Shown here: positions 8,461 through 16,695 of the stretch, in pieces | Layout of the letters: every line of letters starts with the position of its first letter | Numbering within the stretch: the first letter of the stretch is position 1 | Source: Rhodospirillales bacterium | Lineage (GTDB): Bacteria > Pseudomonadota > Alphaproteobacteria > Kiloniellales > JACOMY01 | Length of the DNA stretch: 64,000 bases | Direction: 5' to 3' | Assembly: GCA_014324045.1 (NCBI GenBank) | Contig: JACOMY010000006.1 | Span: 1 to 64,000 of the forward strand | The notes under the pieces: model-generated | The model's input: only the letters and a program-made list of their open reading frames with translations | Told to the model about the DNA's origin: nothing | Databases searched by the model: none | Position numbers and translations under genes: made by a program

Positions 8461-9438
8461 GCTGGGCGGCGACAGGTCTGGGCGGCGATAGGTTTGGATG
8501 AGCCAGTCGCGTTCTTGCTGCCAGTCGCGCCACAGCAGGCGTTCCGCCTTGGTGCGGTTGACCGGCAGCTTCGACAAGGCCATGCGAATGTCGTGGCGCG
8601 CCGGACCTGGCACGGGGGGCAGCGGGTGGCGGCAGGATCCCATGTCGCGGCCGGTGAGCCGTGCCGCCGCCTTGACGCCCGTCAGGTAGTCGACGCCGTG
8701 GCGATTACCCCAAAGCCACAGGCAGATGGCCTTCATGGCATCCCAGAGGGCGAGGGCTTCGGCCTGTTTGCCGGCTTGCAGCAGATCGTAGAGCTGGGCG
8801 CACTCATGCGGCATGAAGTTCGCCGATCCCCAAATCATACCGACGCAGCCGGCCATCAAGGAATAGGGCGCGTAAGGATCGGCCCCGTTGAGCACCCCGC
8901 CGCCGCAGGCGATCAAGCGTTGCAGTTCTGCGAAATCGCCGGAGCTGTCCTTCACGTAGTCCAGGTTCTCTATGGCAAGTAGCCGGCGATACAAATCCAG
9001 CGTCAAGGGCGCCGCCTGCCCCGGCACGTTGTACATGACGACCGCTATGCCAACCGACCTGGCAATGGCCTCGTAGTGATACAGGAGGCCGCGCTCGCCC
9101 GGTGGCTCCAGGAAGGGCGGCATGACCATGATCGCCGACACACCGGCCTGTTCGGCGTGGCGCGCCTTGCCGATACAATCGAGTGTGCTGAGCGCCGTCG
9201 TTTGCGCGATCGTCGGCACCCGCCCCTGCACATGCCTGGCGCCGACCTCAATCAGTTCCGCTTTTTCTGCATCCGACAGGTAGGCGTATTCGCCGGTACC
9301 GGAACACAAGACGAGGCCATGCAATCCGGCCTCGATCATTTCGTCGATGTGCGCCTTGTAACGCCCCAAATCGACTGTGGCGCCGCGTTCGTCCAGCGGC
9401 GTGCACATCGCCGCGAATATGCCCTGCAGTTTCGTCAT
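8440..9438 (-). CDS. DapA-family (dihydrodipicolinate synthase/N-acetylneuraminate lyase) aldolase or dehydratase
   Basis: 332 aa. It shows the family's SGTGEYAYLS loop (about 46-55), the catalytic Tyr in MYNVPG (Tyr136) and the Schiff-base Lys in YVKDSSGDF (Lys163). It is longer than DapA (about 295 aa), with a C-terminal extension. DapA-family members in amino-acid catabolic operons include 1-pyrroline-4-hydroxy-2-carboxylate deaminase (hydroxyproline pathway), often beside an FAD oxidase and an aldehyde dehydrogenase, as here. It is the first gene of the operon, 165 bases from the divergent LysR gene. True DapA function is unlikely given this context. Confidence 0.85.
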   Translation of the reverse strand: MTKLQGIFAAMCTPLDERGATVDLGRYKAHIDEMIEAGLHGLVLCSGTGEYAYLSDAEKAELIEVGARHVQGRVPTIAQTTALSTLDCIGKARHAEQAGVSAIMVMPPFLEPPGERGLLYHYEAIARSVGIAVVMYNVPGQAAPLTLDLYRRLLAIENLDYVKDSSGDFAELQRLIACGGGVLNGADPYAPYSLMAGCVGMIWGSANFMPHECAQLYDLLQAGKQAEALALWDAMKAICLWLWGNRHGVDYLTGVKAAARLTGRDMGSCRHPLPPVPGPARHDIRMALSKLPVNRTKAERLLWRDWQQERDWLIQTYRRPDLSPPSGVKRLA

Positions 9439-9547
9439 GCTTCGATCCTGTTACGCGCTGCCGGCCGCATGCCCCTGCACAAGTCCCCAAGATTCATAAA
9501 CACTATGGGGCCCCGGCAGGCGCAACAAACGACTAGTGGTGTCGGCG

Positions 9548-9570
9548 TTGCAAAACCAAAGGTTTTGCAA
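9548..9570. promoter_or_regulatory. 23-bp inverted repeat, probable operator of the LysR regulator
   Basis: Perfect 10-bp arms TTGCAAAACC and GGTTTTGCAA separated by AAA. It lies between the divergent starts of the operon (9438) and the LysR gene (9604). LysR regulators typically bind AT-rich dyads of the T-N11-A kind in such shared promoter regions. Confidence 0.65.
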
Positions 9571-9603
9571 AAGCTTTCCGCTTGGTGCATTACTGGCGCA
9601 ACG

Positions 9604-10560
9604 ATGCACAAAAGGCAGGACGGACCGCAGAACGTGAAGCCGCCGAGATTTCCGCCGATGTCCACGCTTCGGCCGTTCGAAGCGGCCGCACGGCATATGA
9701 GTTTCACCAAGGCGGCCGCCGAAATCGCAGTCACTCAGGCTGCCGTCAGCAAGCAGGTTCGCATGCTGGAGGCCTTCCTGGGGCGCAAGCTGTTCACACG
9801 CCGAGGCCGTGAGCTCGCCATCAACGATGAGGGCCGCATTCTCTATCACGCCGTTGCCCGGGGCCTGTCGACGATCTCGGACGGCATCGACAAGGTGCGC
9901 CGGGATCGCCGGCCCAGCCGGATTTCGATCGCGATGCGCCTCGCGTTCGCCAGCCAGTTCATGGCGCCGCGGCTCAGTGCGCTGCGCAAGGAATTCGACG
10001 GCATCGATCTGAACATCGTCTCGACGGAAGGTAATCCCTTGTTCCTGCTCGACAATGTCGATATGGCCATTGTCCTGGGGTACCAGCCGCAGCCGGATAT
10101 CGTCGAAGACTGGCTCATTACCGAGGAGATTTTTCCCGTCTGTAGCCCGGCTTATGCAGAAGGGCACCCGGAATTGCAGACTGCCGGGGATATTCCCGGA
10201 CAGACCCTCATTCACCTGGACGACGATCACTGGGCGCAATTGTCGTGGTCACCCGTCGATTGGCCCGCCTTGCTGCGCGGTCTGGGCGCCGATACACAGG
10301 CCCCGTTGGAGGGCTGGTCCGTCAATAGTCATGAAATGCTGATGAGTGCCGCGGTGAGCGGCGTCGGACTCGCGGTCGCGTGGAACCATCTATGCAAGGA
10401 ACTGCTCGACCGGAAGCTTTTGATCCGCCCGGTAGCCGGCAGCTATCGCATCGATCGTAAACACTATCTTCTAACCCATAACCGCATCGCCGACGACCCG
10501 GCGATACAACGTCTGAGGCAGTGGTTCCTTCAGGAGACCGAATGTTTCCGGCAATCCTGA
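9604..10560 (+). CDS. LysR-family transcriptional regulator (GcvA-like)
   Basis: 318 aa from the ATG at 9604; an in-frame ATG at 9658 is an alternative. An N-terminal winged helix-turn-helix spans about residues 20-75, with FTKAAAEIAVTQAAVSKQV as helix-turn-helix and GRKLFTRRGR as wing, followed by a LysR effector-binding domain. The open frame extends upstream of 9604 but that part is antisense to the DapA-like gene. Being divergent to a seven-gene catabolic operon with a palindrome between, it almost certainly controls that operon, with a pathway substrate or intermediate as effector (inference). Confidence 0.9.
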   Translation: MHKRQDGPQNVKPPRFPPMSTLRPFEAAARHMSFTKAAAEIAVTQAAVSKQVRMLEAFLGRKLFTRRGRELAINDEGRILYHAVARGLSTISDGIDKVRRDRRPSRISIAMRLAFASQFMAPRLSALRKEFDGIDLNIVSTEGNPLFLLDNVDMAIVLGYQPQPDIVEDWLITEEIFPVCSPAYAEGHPELQTAGDIPGQTLIHLDDDHWAQLSWSPVDWPALLRGLGADTQAPLEGWSVNSHEMLMSAAVSGVGLAVAWNHLCKELLDRKLLIRPVAGSYRIDRKHYLLTHNRIADDPAIQRLRQWFLQETECFRQS

Positions 10561-10862
10561 CGAAGTGCCAGGGTTGCGACAGGGTTGCGGACTGCACAGC
10601 GGCAACCGCAGCAACGGCACACTGCGAAAGGCCAGATTGGCTCATTCAAGGATGGAGGGCGCTGTTTCGCGCTTTTGCAGATCGACAGGATCGACGGCGG
10701 CGGACCGGATTCCGCCCGCCATCGGCTTCGACACTCTGGCCCCGCTCTTATCTGGACGCAGGCGGCGGGGATCTCCGTCCGGGTTGCCGGTCCGGGCAGC
10801 AGGTCCGGCGGATAGCGGCACCCAGGCCCCCGGGGTGCCGGGTCCGGGGCAACGGCGCCGCG
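10561..10862. other. Gene-free gap between the LysR gene and the pterin dehydratase
   Basis: About 300 bases. It holds short direct repeats (CAGGGTTGCG at about 10568-10587) but no open frame with protein-like composition. The two flanking genes converge, so transcription terminators are expected here. Confidence 0.45.
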
Positions 10863-10883
10863 CTGCAGGGCTTAGCCCTGCAG
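10863..10883 (-). terminator. Perfect 21-bp hairpin containing the stop codon of the pterin dehydratase gene
   Basis: Arms CTGCAGGGC / GCCCTGCAG with loop TTA, which is the complement of the TAA stop at 10872-10874. No T-run follows, so intrinsic termination is uncertain; it may instead stabilise the mRNA end. Confidence 0.5.
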
Positions 10884-11174
10884 CTTCGCGGCGAAGGCCT
10901 CGATCTTCCTGGCCAGGGCGATGTCGAGGGGCGAGAGGCCGCCGCAGCTGTGCGTCGACAGCAGGATCTCGACCCGGTTGTACAGGTTCGACCACTCGGG
11001 ATGGTGATCCATGGCCTCGGCGGCCAGCGCCACCTGGCTCATGAAGCCCCAGGCCTCCTTGAAGGACTTGAAGACGAAAGTCTTCTCGATCGCATCGCGG
11101 CTCCCGGCCGCTTGCCAGCCCGGCAGTTCCGCCAGTGCCGCCGCCCGCGCGGCCGCTGTCAACCTATCGACCAT
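10872..11174 (-). CDS. phhB: Pterin-4a-carbinolamine dehydratase (PCD/DCoH family)
   Basis: 100 aa, the normal PCD length. The family's active-site pattern is seen as [17 protein letters not shown] (about 54-70) and [16 protein letters not shown] (about 73-88). The enzyme dehydrates 4a-hydroxytetrahydrobiopterin to recycle the pterin cofactor of aromatic amino-acid hydroxylases, and homologues may act in other pterin chemistry. No hydroxylase gene is nearby; the divergent neighbour is a zincin. Confidence 0.93.
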   Translation of the reverse strand: MVDRLTAAARAAALAELPGWQAAGSRDAIEKTFVFKSFKEAWGFMSQVALAAEAMDHHPEWSNLYNRVEILLSTHSCGGLSPLDIALARKIEAFAAKLQG

Positions 11175-11297
11175 GATCCCTTGTCTCCCTCTTCTGGATT
11201 TGCAACCTTCTGCCGCTGTAGAATTGTCTACTGCCTGGGTACCAGGGATGCCTGCGGCGACCTTGGCGCCCGGGTCGAGGATACCTAGCTAGCCTAT

Positions 11298-11720
11298 ATG
11301 GCCAATCTTATGCGCAGCGGCATGTTTTCGACTGCCCCCACCCTGAAGGATATCGAGGCTTTGGCCGCTGAGGCCGTCGCCGCGCTGCCGATGGAGATCC
11401 GCCGTTACCTGGGCGATCTGGCGATTCATGTCGAGGATTTTCCCGACGACCGGACCCTGGAGGAGCTGGACTTGGAGTCGCCCTTCGATCTGATGGGCCT
11501 CTATCGCGGGATTTCCATCGGCCACAAAGATGCCGGCGGCCAGGCCGAGGACGTCGATCATGTCTTTCTCTACCGCCGGCCGCTGCTGGATTTCTGGTGC
11601 GAGAGCGGAGAAGATCTTACCCGCCTCATCACCCACGTCGTCGTGCATGAGATCGGGCATCATGTGGGCTTTTCCGACGAGGACATGGAACGTATCGAGG
11701 CGGAGGCCGCTAGCGGATAA
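11298..11720 (+). CDS. Small zincin-type metallopeptidase family protein
   Basis: 140 aa. The zinc-binding motif HEIGHHVGFSDEDM lies at about residues 116-129 (HExxH plus a downstream Asp). This is the minimal zincin (formerly DUF1025) found in many alphaproteobacteria and actinobacteria; no substrate is established. The central FDLMGLYRGISI segment is typical. Another ATG at residue 9 could be the start. It is divergent to the pterin dehydratase gene. Confidence 0.88.
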   Translation: MANLMRSGMFSTAPTLKDIEALAAEAVAALPMEIRRYLGDLAIHVEDFPDDRTLEELDLESPFDLMGLYRGISIGHKDAGGQAEDVDHVFLYRRPLLDFWCESGEDLTRLITHVVVHEIGHHVGFSDEDMERIEAEAASG

Positions 11721-11903
11721 GTCGCTTTCCTTAAGTTGCTTTCCTCTGGCCCTTTCCTCCGGAACTGCGGCCGACCGTTCGGTTTGGCGAGCTTTGTTGA
11801 CCGGCCTGGTTCGATTGGCGACGCGGGGCGGTAGGCCCGACTCTGCGCCGGCTGCGCGCCGGGAGAAAGTCTTCCGAGGATGCCCCCACTGTGGGCCTTT
11901 CGT

Positions 11904-12491
11904 TCAGTCTAGCAGATCGTGTACGCGCCGGCGCAGCAGCGGCAGCAGGGCCTCTGCAAACCAGGCATTGCGTTGCAGCCAGCCTGTGTTCCGCCAAGAG
12001 GGATGCGGCAGGGGCAGGAAGCGGGGCAGATAGTCTTCGAAGGCCCTGACCGTTTCGGTCAGGCTCTTCTTGCGCCGGGGCCCCAGATAGTAGGCCTGGG
12101 CATGCAGGCCGATCGGGAGGATCAGCTCGATCTCCGGCATCAGCGGCAGGAAACGCGGATGCCAGGTGGGCGCGCAGCGCTTGGGCGGCGGCCTGTCGCC
12201 GCCGCGCGGATCGGCGCCCGGATAGCAGAAAGCGGACGGCAGGATGGCGATGCGCCGGGCATCGTAGAAGGTCTCGCGGCCGACCGCCAGCCAGTCGCGC
12301 AGCCGGTCGCCGGAGCGATCGTTCCAAGGGATGCCGGTCTCGTGCACCCGGGTGCCGGGGGCCTGGCCGACCAACAGCAGGCGCGCCGTGCCCGAGACCC
12401 GGAAGACGGGCCGCGGTCCCAGGGGCAACTCCCGGGCGCAGAGGCGGCAGCGCTTCGCTTCGCCGGCCAGGCTTGCCAGTGCGTCAGTCAA
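11904..12491 (-). CDS. Uracil-DNA glycosylase-family protein
   Basis: 195 aa. The UDG-superfamily motifs are GQAPGTRVHETGIPWND near residues 42-58 (motif 1) and LPHPSWRN near 163-170 (motif 2), and an N-terminal CRLCARELPLGPRPV block has Cys residues as in the subgroup annotated as uracil-DNA glycosylase-like proteins. DNA repair by base excision is the likely role; the precise base specificity is not known. Its start overlaps the end of the carbonic anhydrase gene by 8 bases. Confidence 0.85.
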   Translation of the reverse strand: MTDALASLAGEAKRCRLCARELPLGPRPVFRVSGTARLLLVGQAPGTRVHETGIPWNDRSGDRLRDWLAVGRETFYDARRIAILPSAFCYPGADPRGGDRPPPKRCAPTWHPRFLPLMPEIELILPIGLHAQAYYLGPRRKKSLTETVRAFEDYLPRFLPLPHPSWRNTGWLQRNAWFAEALLPLLRRRVHDLLD

Positions 12492-13245
12492 GCAGGCGAA
12501 CCGACCCCTCCGTCAGGCTGTAGACGCCGCCGGCCAGTTCGACCCTGCCGGAGGCGACGGCCGCCGCGACGATCGGTGCTGCCGCTCCGACCCGCTCACG
12601 CTCCAGGCGGACGTTCCAGGCGATGGCGTTGTCGGGGCTGGCGCCGCCGTTGGCCCGGGCCTTGAGAACCGCGGGGCGGATCAGCTCCGCCAGGCCCGGC
12701 AGATGACCGGGCAGCTTGGCGTCTTTCTCCACCACCTCGATGGCTGCGCTCACCGCGCCGCAGGCCTCGTGGCCTAGGACCAGGATCAGCTTGGTGCCCA
12801 GCACCTCGATTGCGTATTCGAGACTGGCCAGGCCCTCGTCAGTCAGCACATTGCCGGCCACCCGGATCACGAAGAGGTTGCCGGGCCCCTCGTCGAAGAT
12901 GAACTCCGGCACCACACGGGAATCGGCGCAGGAGAGGATCGCGGCATAGGGCGCCTGGCCGCCGGTCAGCACCGGGCGGTCGGTCAGGGTCTCCGCCAGG
13001 TTGCCCTTGTTCTTCACATAGCGGGCATTGCCGGCCATAAGGCGCTCCAAGGCCGCCTTGCCGTCCCCGGGTGGCTTATCCCCGGGTGGTCCACTCTTGT
13101 CGGCGGCCCGGAGGCTTGCGGGCCGGCTCAACAGGCCGCCGGCGGAAGCGGCCGTTCCGGCGGCGCCCAAGGCAGCCAGGCGGGCGCTACGGTCGAGAAA
13201 ACGGCGCCGGTTTAAAGAGGTTACAGCTTGGTTTCGATCGTGCAT
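12484..13245 (-). CDS. Beta-class carbonic anhydrase with Tat signal
   Basis: 253 aa from the ATG at 13245, chosen because the Tat motif NRRRFLDRSARLAALG follows directly and GAGAGGA lies upstream; the frame is open further but without protein character. Zinc ligands of beta-carbonic anhydrases are visible: Cys and Asp in CADSR (about 103) and His/Cys in GHEAC (about 161-165). It interconverts CO2 and bicarbonate, here predicted in the periplasm. Pro/Gly-rich linker after the signal contains a GPPGDKPPGDG repeat, encoded by a local duplication (CCCCGGGTGG twice near 13065-13090). Confidence 0.92.
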   Translation of the reverse strand: MHDRNQAVTSLNRRRFLDRSARLAALGAAGTAASAGGLLSRPASLRAADKSGPPGDKPPGDGKAALERLMAGNARYVKNKGNLAETLTDRPVLTGGQAPYAAILSCADSRVVPEFIFDEGPGNLFVIRVAGNVLTDEGLASLEYAIEVLGTKLILVLGHEACGAVSAAIEVVEKDAKLPGHLPGLAELIRPAVLKARANGGASPDNAIAWNVRLERERVGAAAPIVAAAVASGRVELAGGVYSLTEGSVRLLD

Positions 13246-13447
13246 GAGATCATGGTTCCTCTCGCTATGGGGACTCCCTAGCTGCGGCAGAGGCCGGGAC
13301 CTCCCCCTCGTTCCATCCTGCCGGCGGGTCTGCCGACGGGCAAGCGTCACGCGGCATAGTCGATCGAAAGAGCCTGCGCGTCTAGCTGCCTTGCCGCCAC
13401 CTCGCACTAGGCGGGACTAGGATCGATGGGTCGGGGAATTGCTGGTG

Positions 13448-13909
13448 TCAGGGAGCGGGTGAGCCGGAAGGCTTCTGGTCTTCCATCCACCGCGCGAAAA
13501 TCTGGGCCATGAGCACTTCGTTCCGCATCAGGGACACAAATACCATCACCAAGGCGGCAATCCAGAAAGCAAACAAAACCTTCTGTCCCCAGCCTGCGGA
13601 CAGAAGCAGGTGCATCGTCGAAACCACGGTCAGAACCAAACCGCCCCAAATGCTCTGCCCAAGGTAGGCCAGAACATCGTGCCCATACCCCGTGCGGGCA
13701 GCGAAAGCGATGACGGTTGTCCCCTGCATGCTCAGCAGCATGTTCCTGTGCGTCGCCATGAACCCTGCAACGACGAACCCGAGCGTCATTGTCGAGGCGA
13801 AAACCGTCGCGGACAAGACCAGCATGTGATCGTATAAAATCCAAGCGACCAAGAGAGCCACCAGTGCCAGTCCGTAAGGTAGATTGCGTTGCCTGAAGGC
13901 AGGCGTCAC
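13448..13909 (-). CDS. Unknown membrane protein
   Basis: 153 aa with four likely membrane segments (about residues 12-30, 35-55, 82-105, 112-132) and a short charged C-terminus. I do not recognise a family. Its start overlaps the end of the upstream unknown gene by 4 bases, so the two are co-translated and probably act together. Base composition is a little less GC-rich than the neighbours, which fits acquisition by transfer. A two-gene pair of a soluble and a membrane protein could be many things, including a defence or stress pair; there is no direct evidence for a role. Confidence 0.7.
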   Translation of the reverse strand: MTPAFRQRNLPYGLALVALLVAWILYDHMLVLSATVFASTMTLGFVVAGFMATHRNMLLSMQGTTVIAFAARTGYGHDVLAYLGQSIWGGLVLTVVSTMHLLLSAGWGQKVLFAFWIAALVMVFVSLMRNEVLMAQIFARWMEDQKPSGSPAP

Positions 13910-14768
13910 GTCTCCTTGCGCCAGAACCTCATAAGCGCCTCCCAGCGTTTCTCGACCGGGATAAGGCGTTCCGACGGGGCGACCGGAAGCGTCTCCTTGG
14001 CATTCATCTGGTCGACAAGAAGATTGATCTCTTCCGTCACCTCGTCCTCGTTTTCCTTCCCGGAAATCTTCAACTTTGTGATCTTATGCTCTTCCGATGC
14101 ACGGAGCCAGTTCGGCAGCATCTCGATCACTTTTGAACGGAATAAGGAATCCTTTCGGCCGCGACCGACTGTCATGGTAATGTCGCAAAACTCAGCGCCA
14201 TAGTCCTGCCCAAATGCAGCAATTGGCGCAACGCCGATGTCACGATCTAACTCTCCTATCGAGCTCACTGCCACACGCATGTCCACCTTGCGTATGAAGC
14301 CCTTCCTGCGAAGCCGGGCACTCGCATCGGCATCAAGCAGCGGCGTCAACTCGTACTTCGTGCTCTTGGCCGTCACAAACTGTGTGAAGTAAGAAGCAAC
14401 TGCGTAAGAACGCATGCTCGATCGCGATGCCTCCAGAATCACCGTGTGTGTCTTAGGATCGTACAGAGCAACCGACAGGTGTGCGAAGAATTCGTTTTCT
14501 AGAAGCGCAATTGGGGACGCCAGGGGTCAATAGATGCCTTTCCAGGCCCAGTATCGGTAAGCCTTGTGAAGCTCATCAGCCAGCAACCTGTCCGCTTCTC
14601 TATCCGATCCAGCCGATCCTGATCCTCTTGGAGGCGAGCATCCAAAGGCATACTCCCCACTTTTCTTAAAATCTCCGTCAGCGGCTGGGGATTGCCGCTA
14701 GGGGCTTTGCCTTCTGAAAGGGTCTCAAGCTTATGGAATTTTGCCGTGAAAACCGCGGTTTTGCCCAT
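13906..14768 (-). pseudogene. Unknown-function gene (DUF6731-like?) split by a frameshift
   Basis: The first part (ATG at 14768, 89 codons, TAG at 14499) and the second part (open through to 13906) are adjacent in different frames and read as one protein: ...GCWLMSFTRLTDTGPGK... then LENEFFAHLSVALYDPKTH..., followed by TVILEASRSSMRSYAVASYF. The layout resembles DUF6731 proteins found near mobile elements; this match is from memory of the family's look and is uncertain. A single-base deletion near 14502 explains the break. If it is a sequencing error the gene is intact and about 287 aa long. It is followed, with a 4-base overlap, by a membrane protein gene. Confidence 0.6.
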
Positions 14769-14954
14769 TCTTGTTCGTCCCTGTTTCCTTTGCCCTTGTG
14801 CGATTCTTTAGTCTCGGCTGGGGCCGCATCCCTGTCCGGCAGGGAGCGCGATTTCCAGATGCATCAGCTCGTCATCTTAAAGTGTCGGTGGCCGGGGCAG
14901 AGCGCGCCGGGTGTCCTCAAGATTAAGAGTCTTGGGGCGCGCCCGGTGGCCCGA

Positions 14955-15708
14955 TTATGCTGCTGGCCGATTGTGCTGCTGGATGGAGCAGGCTCTGCAG
15001 GTAATCGGGCACCGCCGCCCGCGATGCACCTCGGCGAAGAGCTGCGCGCCCCCGGAGGGTTCCGGGTTCAGTTCGACGCAGTGCGCGCTGGCCAGTATTG
15101 GGATACGCTCTCTGGCCTCAGCGACGAAGCCGGCGGCCGGATAGACCTTGCCCGAGGTGCCGATCGAGAGGAAAAGATCGCACCCGGCCAGCGCCGCTGC
15201 GCTGCATCTGCAAGGGCAGCGCGCCGAACCAGACCACATTGGGCCGCAGCTGCCCCTCGATCCCGCAGGCCGGACAGCGGCTGTGCGGTTCGATGTCCCG
15301 CCGCCAGGCATTGACCGCCCCGCAGGCACGGCAGGCGGCTTCCAGCAGGGCACCGTGCATGTGAAGCAGGCGCCTGAAGCCGGCACGTTCGTGCAGATCG
15401 TCGATGTTCTGGGTGACCAGCAGGAATTCGCCCGGATAGCCGGCCTCGAAACGGGCCAGGGCCTCATGGGCGGGGTTGGGCCGGATCGCCGGGTCGGTAA
15501 GGCCAATCCGGCGAGCGTTGTAGGGCGGGCGTTGTAGAAGGCCTGCACGCGCTGCGGATCGCGAACGAAGTCCTCCGGCGTGGCGACATCCTCGATCCGC
15601 ACCCCGGACCAGAGGCCGTTCTTGTCGCGAAAGGTGTCCACGACTCCTTGGAGATGCCGGCAGCGGTCAGAACCACGATGCGCCTAGGCGGCCAATGCAG
15701 GGGGCCAT
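14955..15708 (-). pseudogene. cobB: NAD-dependent protein deacylase (sirtuin, CobB type), multiply frameshifted
   Basis: Sirtuin landmarks appear in order but in changing frames: RIVVLTAAGISKES (about 15640-15684), TFRDKNGLW and EDVATPEDF in a second frame, NPAHEALARFE..LLVTQNIDDLHERAG and LLHMHG in a third, zinc Cys pairs and LRPNVVWFGALPL, then CDLFLSIGTSGKVYPAAGF and CVELNPEPS back in the second. At least three frame changes are needed. One is caused by a 14-bp tandem duplication (15510-15537); another by loss of a few bases at GISKES/TFRD. The enzyme would remove acyl groups from lysines; here it cannot be made. Confidence 0.85.
15510..15537. repeat. 14-bp tandem duplication that breaks the sirtuin gene
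   Basis: GGCGAGCGTTGTAG followed directly by GGCGGGCGTTGTAG (13 of 14 bases alike). On the coding strand it repeats the codons of the conserved FYNAR motif and shifts the frame. Confidence 0.85.
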
Positions 15709-15774
15709 GCCTTGCTCCTTGCTTCGGGGCTGTATTAGAGTAGGCGAGTTGGAACAGAGTCCAATGAAACAGGG

Positions 15775-16695
15775 GTGCATGAAATCGTGACCGCAGCCAT
15801 GCACCGGGAGCCGGAGGAACGTCTGGGGTCCGGTCTGCTCGCCGCCGTGGGCTGCTTCTTCCTTTTCTCCTCGGTAGATGCGCTGGCGAAGTGGCTGGGG
15901 GCGACCTATGCCGTTTCTCAGCTGATCTTCTTCCGCGCACTCTTCGGCTTCATCCCGGTTGCCGTGGTCGCTTGGCGGGCCGGTGGCGTCGTCACGCTGC
16001 ACACCCAGCGGCCCTGGCTGCATGTTCTGCGCGGCGTCTTCATCCTGGGCGCGCTGTCCTTTTACTTTCTGGGCCTCAAGTATCTGCAGCTTGCCGAGGC
16101 CATGGCGATCGCCTTTACCGCGCCGCTGTTCATGACGGCGCTGGCCGGCCCGGTGCTGGGCGAGCAGGTCGGGGTGCGCCGCTGGTCGGCGGTCCTGACC
16201 GGCTTCGCCGGCGTCTTGATCATGGTGCGCCCCGATCCCGAAGCCCTGCAGCTGGAAGCGCTCTACATCCTGGCGTCGGCCTTCTGCTTCGCCATGACCT
16301 CGCTGATCACCCGTATCATGACCCGCAGCGAGCAACAGGCGGGAATCATGTTCTATTCGACCCTGGGGCTGTTTATCCCCTCGGCCCTGGCCTTGCCCTT
16401 CTCCTGGACCGCGCCCGACCCGGTCTCGCTGGCCCTGTTCTTCGCGATGGGGATCCTGGGCGGACTGGGGCTCATGCTGCTGACCACGGCCTATCGCAAC
16501 GCGCCGGTCTCGGTGATTGCGCCCTTCGAGTATTCGGCGCTGATCTGGGCGGTGCTGTTCGGCTGGATCGGCTGGCGGCAACTGCCCGATCCGGCAATCT
16601 GGTACGGCGCCGCCGTCGTCGCCGGCGCCGGCCTCTATATCGTCCGCCGCGAGGCGCGGCTCAAGCGCGAAAGCGCTCAGGCAGCCAGGGGATAG
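15775..16695 (+). CDS. EamA/DMT-family membrane transporter
   Basis: About 306 aa from the GTG at 15775; ATG at 15799 is an alternative. Ten predicted membrane helices in two EamA halves, with VDALAKWLGATY in helix 1 and the second half starting near residue 165. The drug/metabolite transporter superfamily exports or imports small metabolites; substrates cannot be predicted. The start region faces the broken sirtuin gene. Its 3' end overlaps the convergent ThpR gene by 19 bases. Confidence 0.88.
   Translation: MHEIVTAAMHREPEERLGSGLLAAVGCFFLFSSVDALAKWLGATYAVSQLIFFRALFGFIPVAVVAWRAGGVVTLHTQRPWLHVLRGVFILGALSFYFLGLKYLQLAEAMAIAFTAPLFMTALAGPVLGEQVGVRRWSAVLTGFAGVLIMVRPDPEALQLEALYILASAFCFAMTSLITRIMTRSEQQAGIMFYSTLGLFIPSALALPFSWTAPDPVSLALFFAMGILGGLGLMLLTTAYRNAPVSVIAPFEYSALIWAVLFGWIGWRQLPDPAIWYGAAVVAGAGLYIVRREARLKRESAQAARG

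Noticed and set aside
10642-10995. Minus-strand frame of 117 codons overlapping the pterin dehydratase gene
   Set aside because: Out of frame with the conserved PCD protein and without recognisable features.
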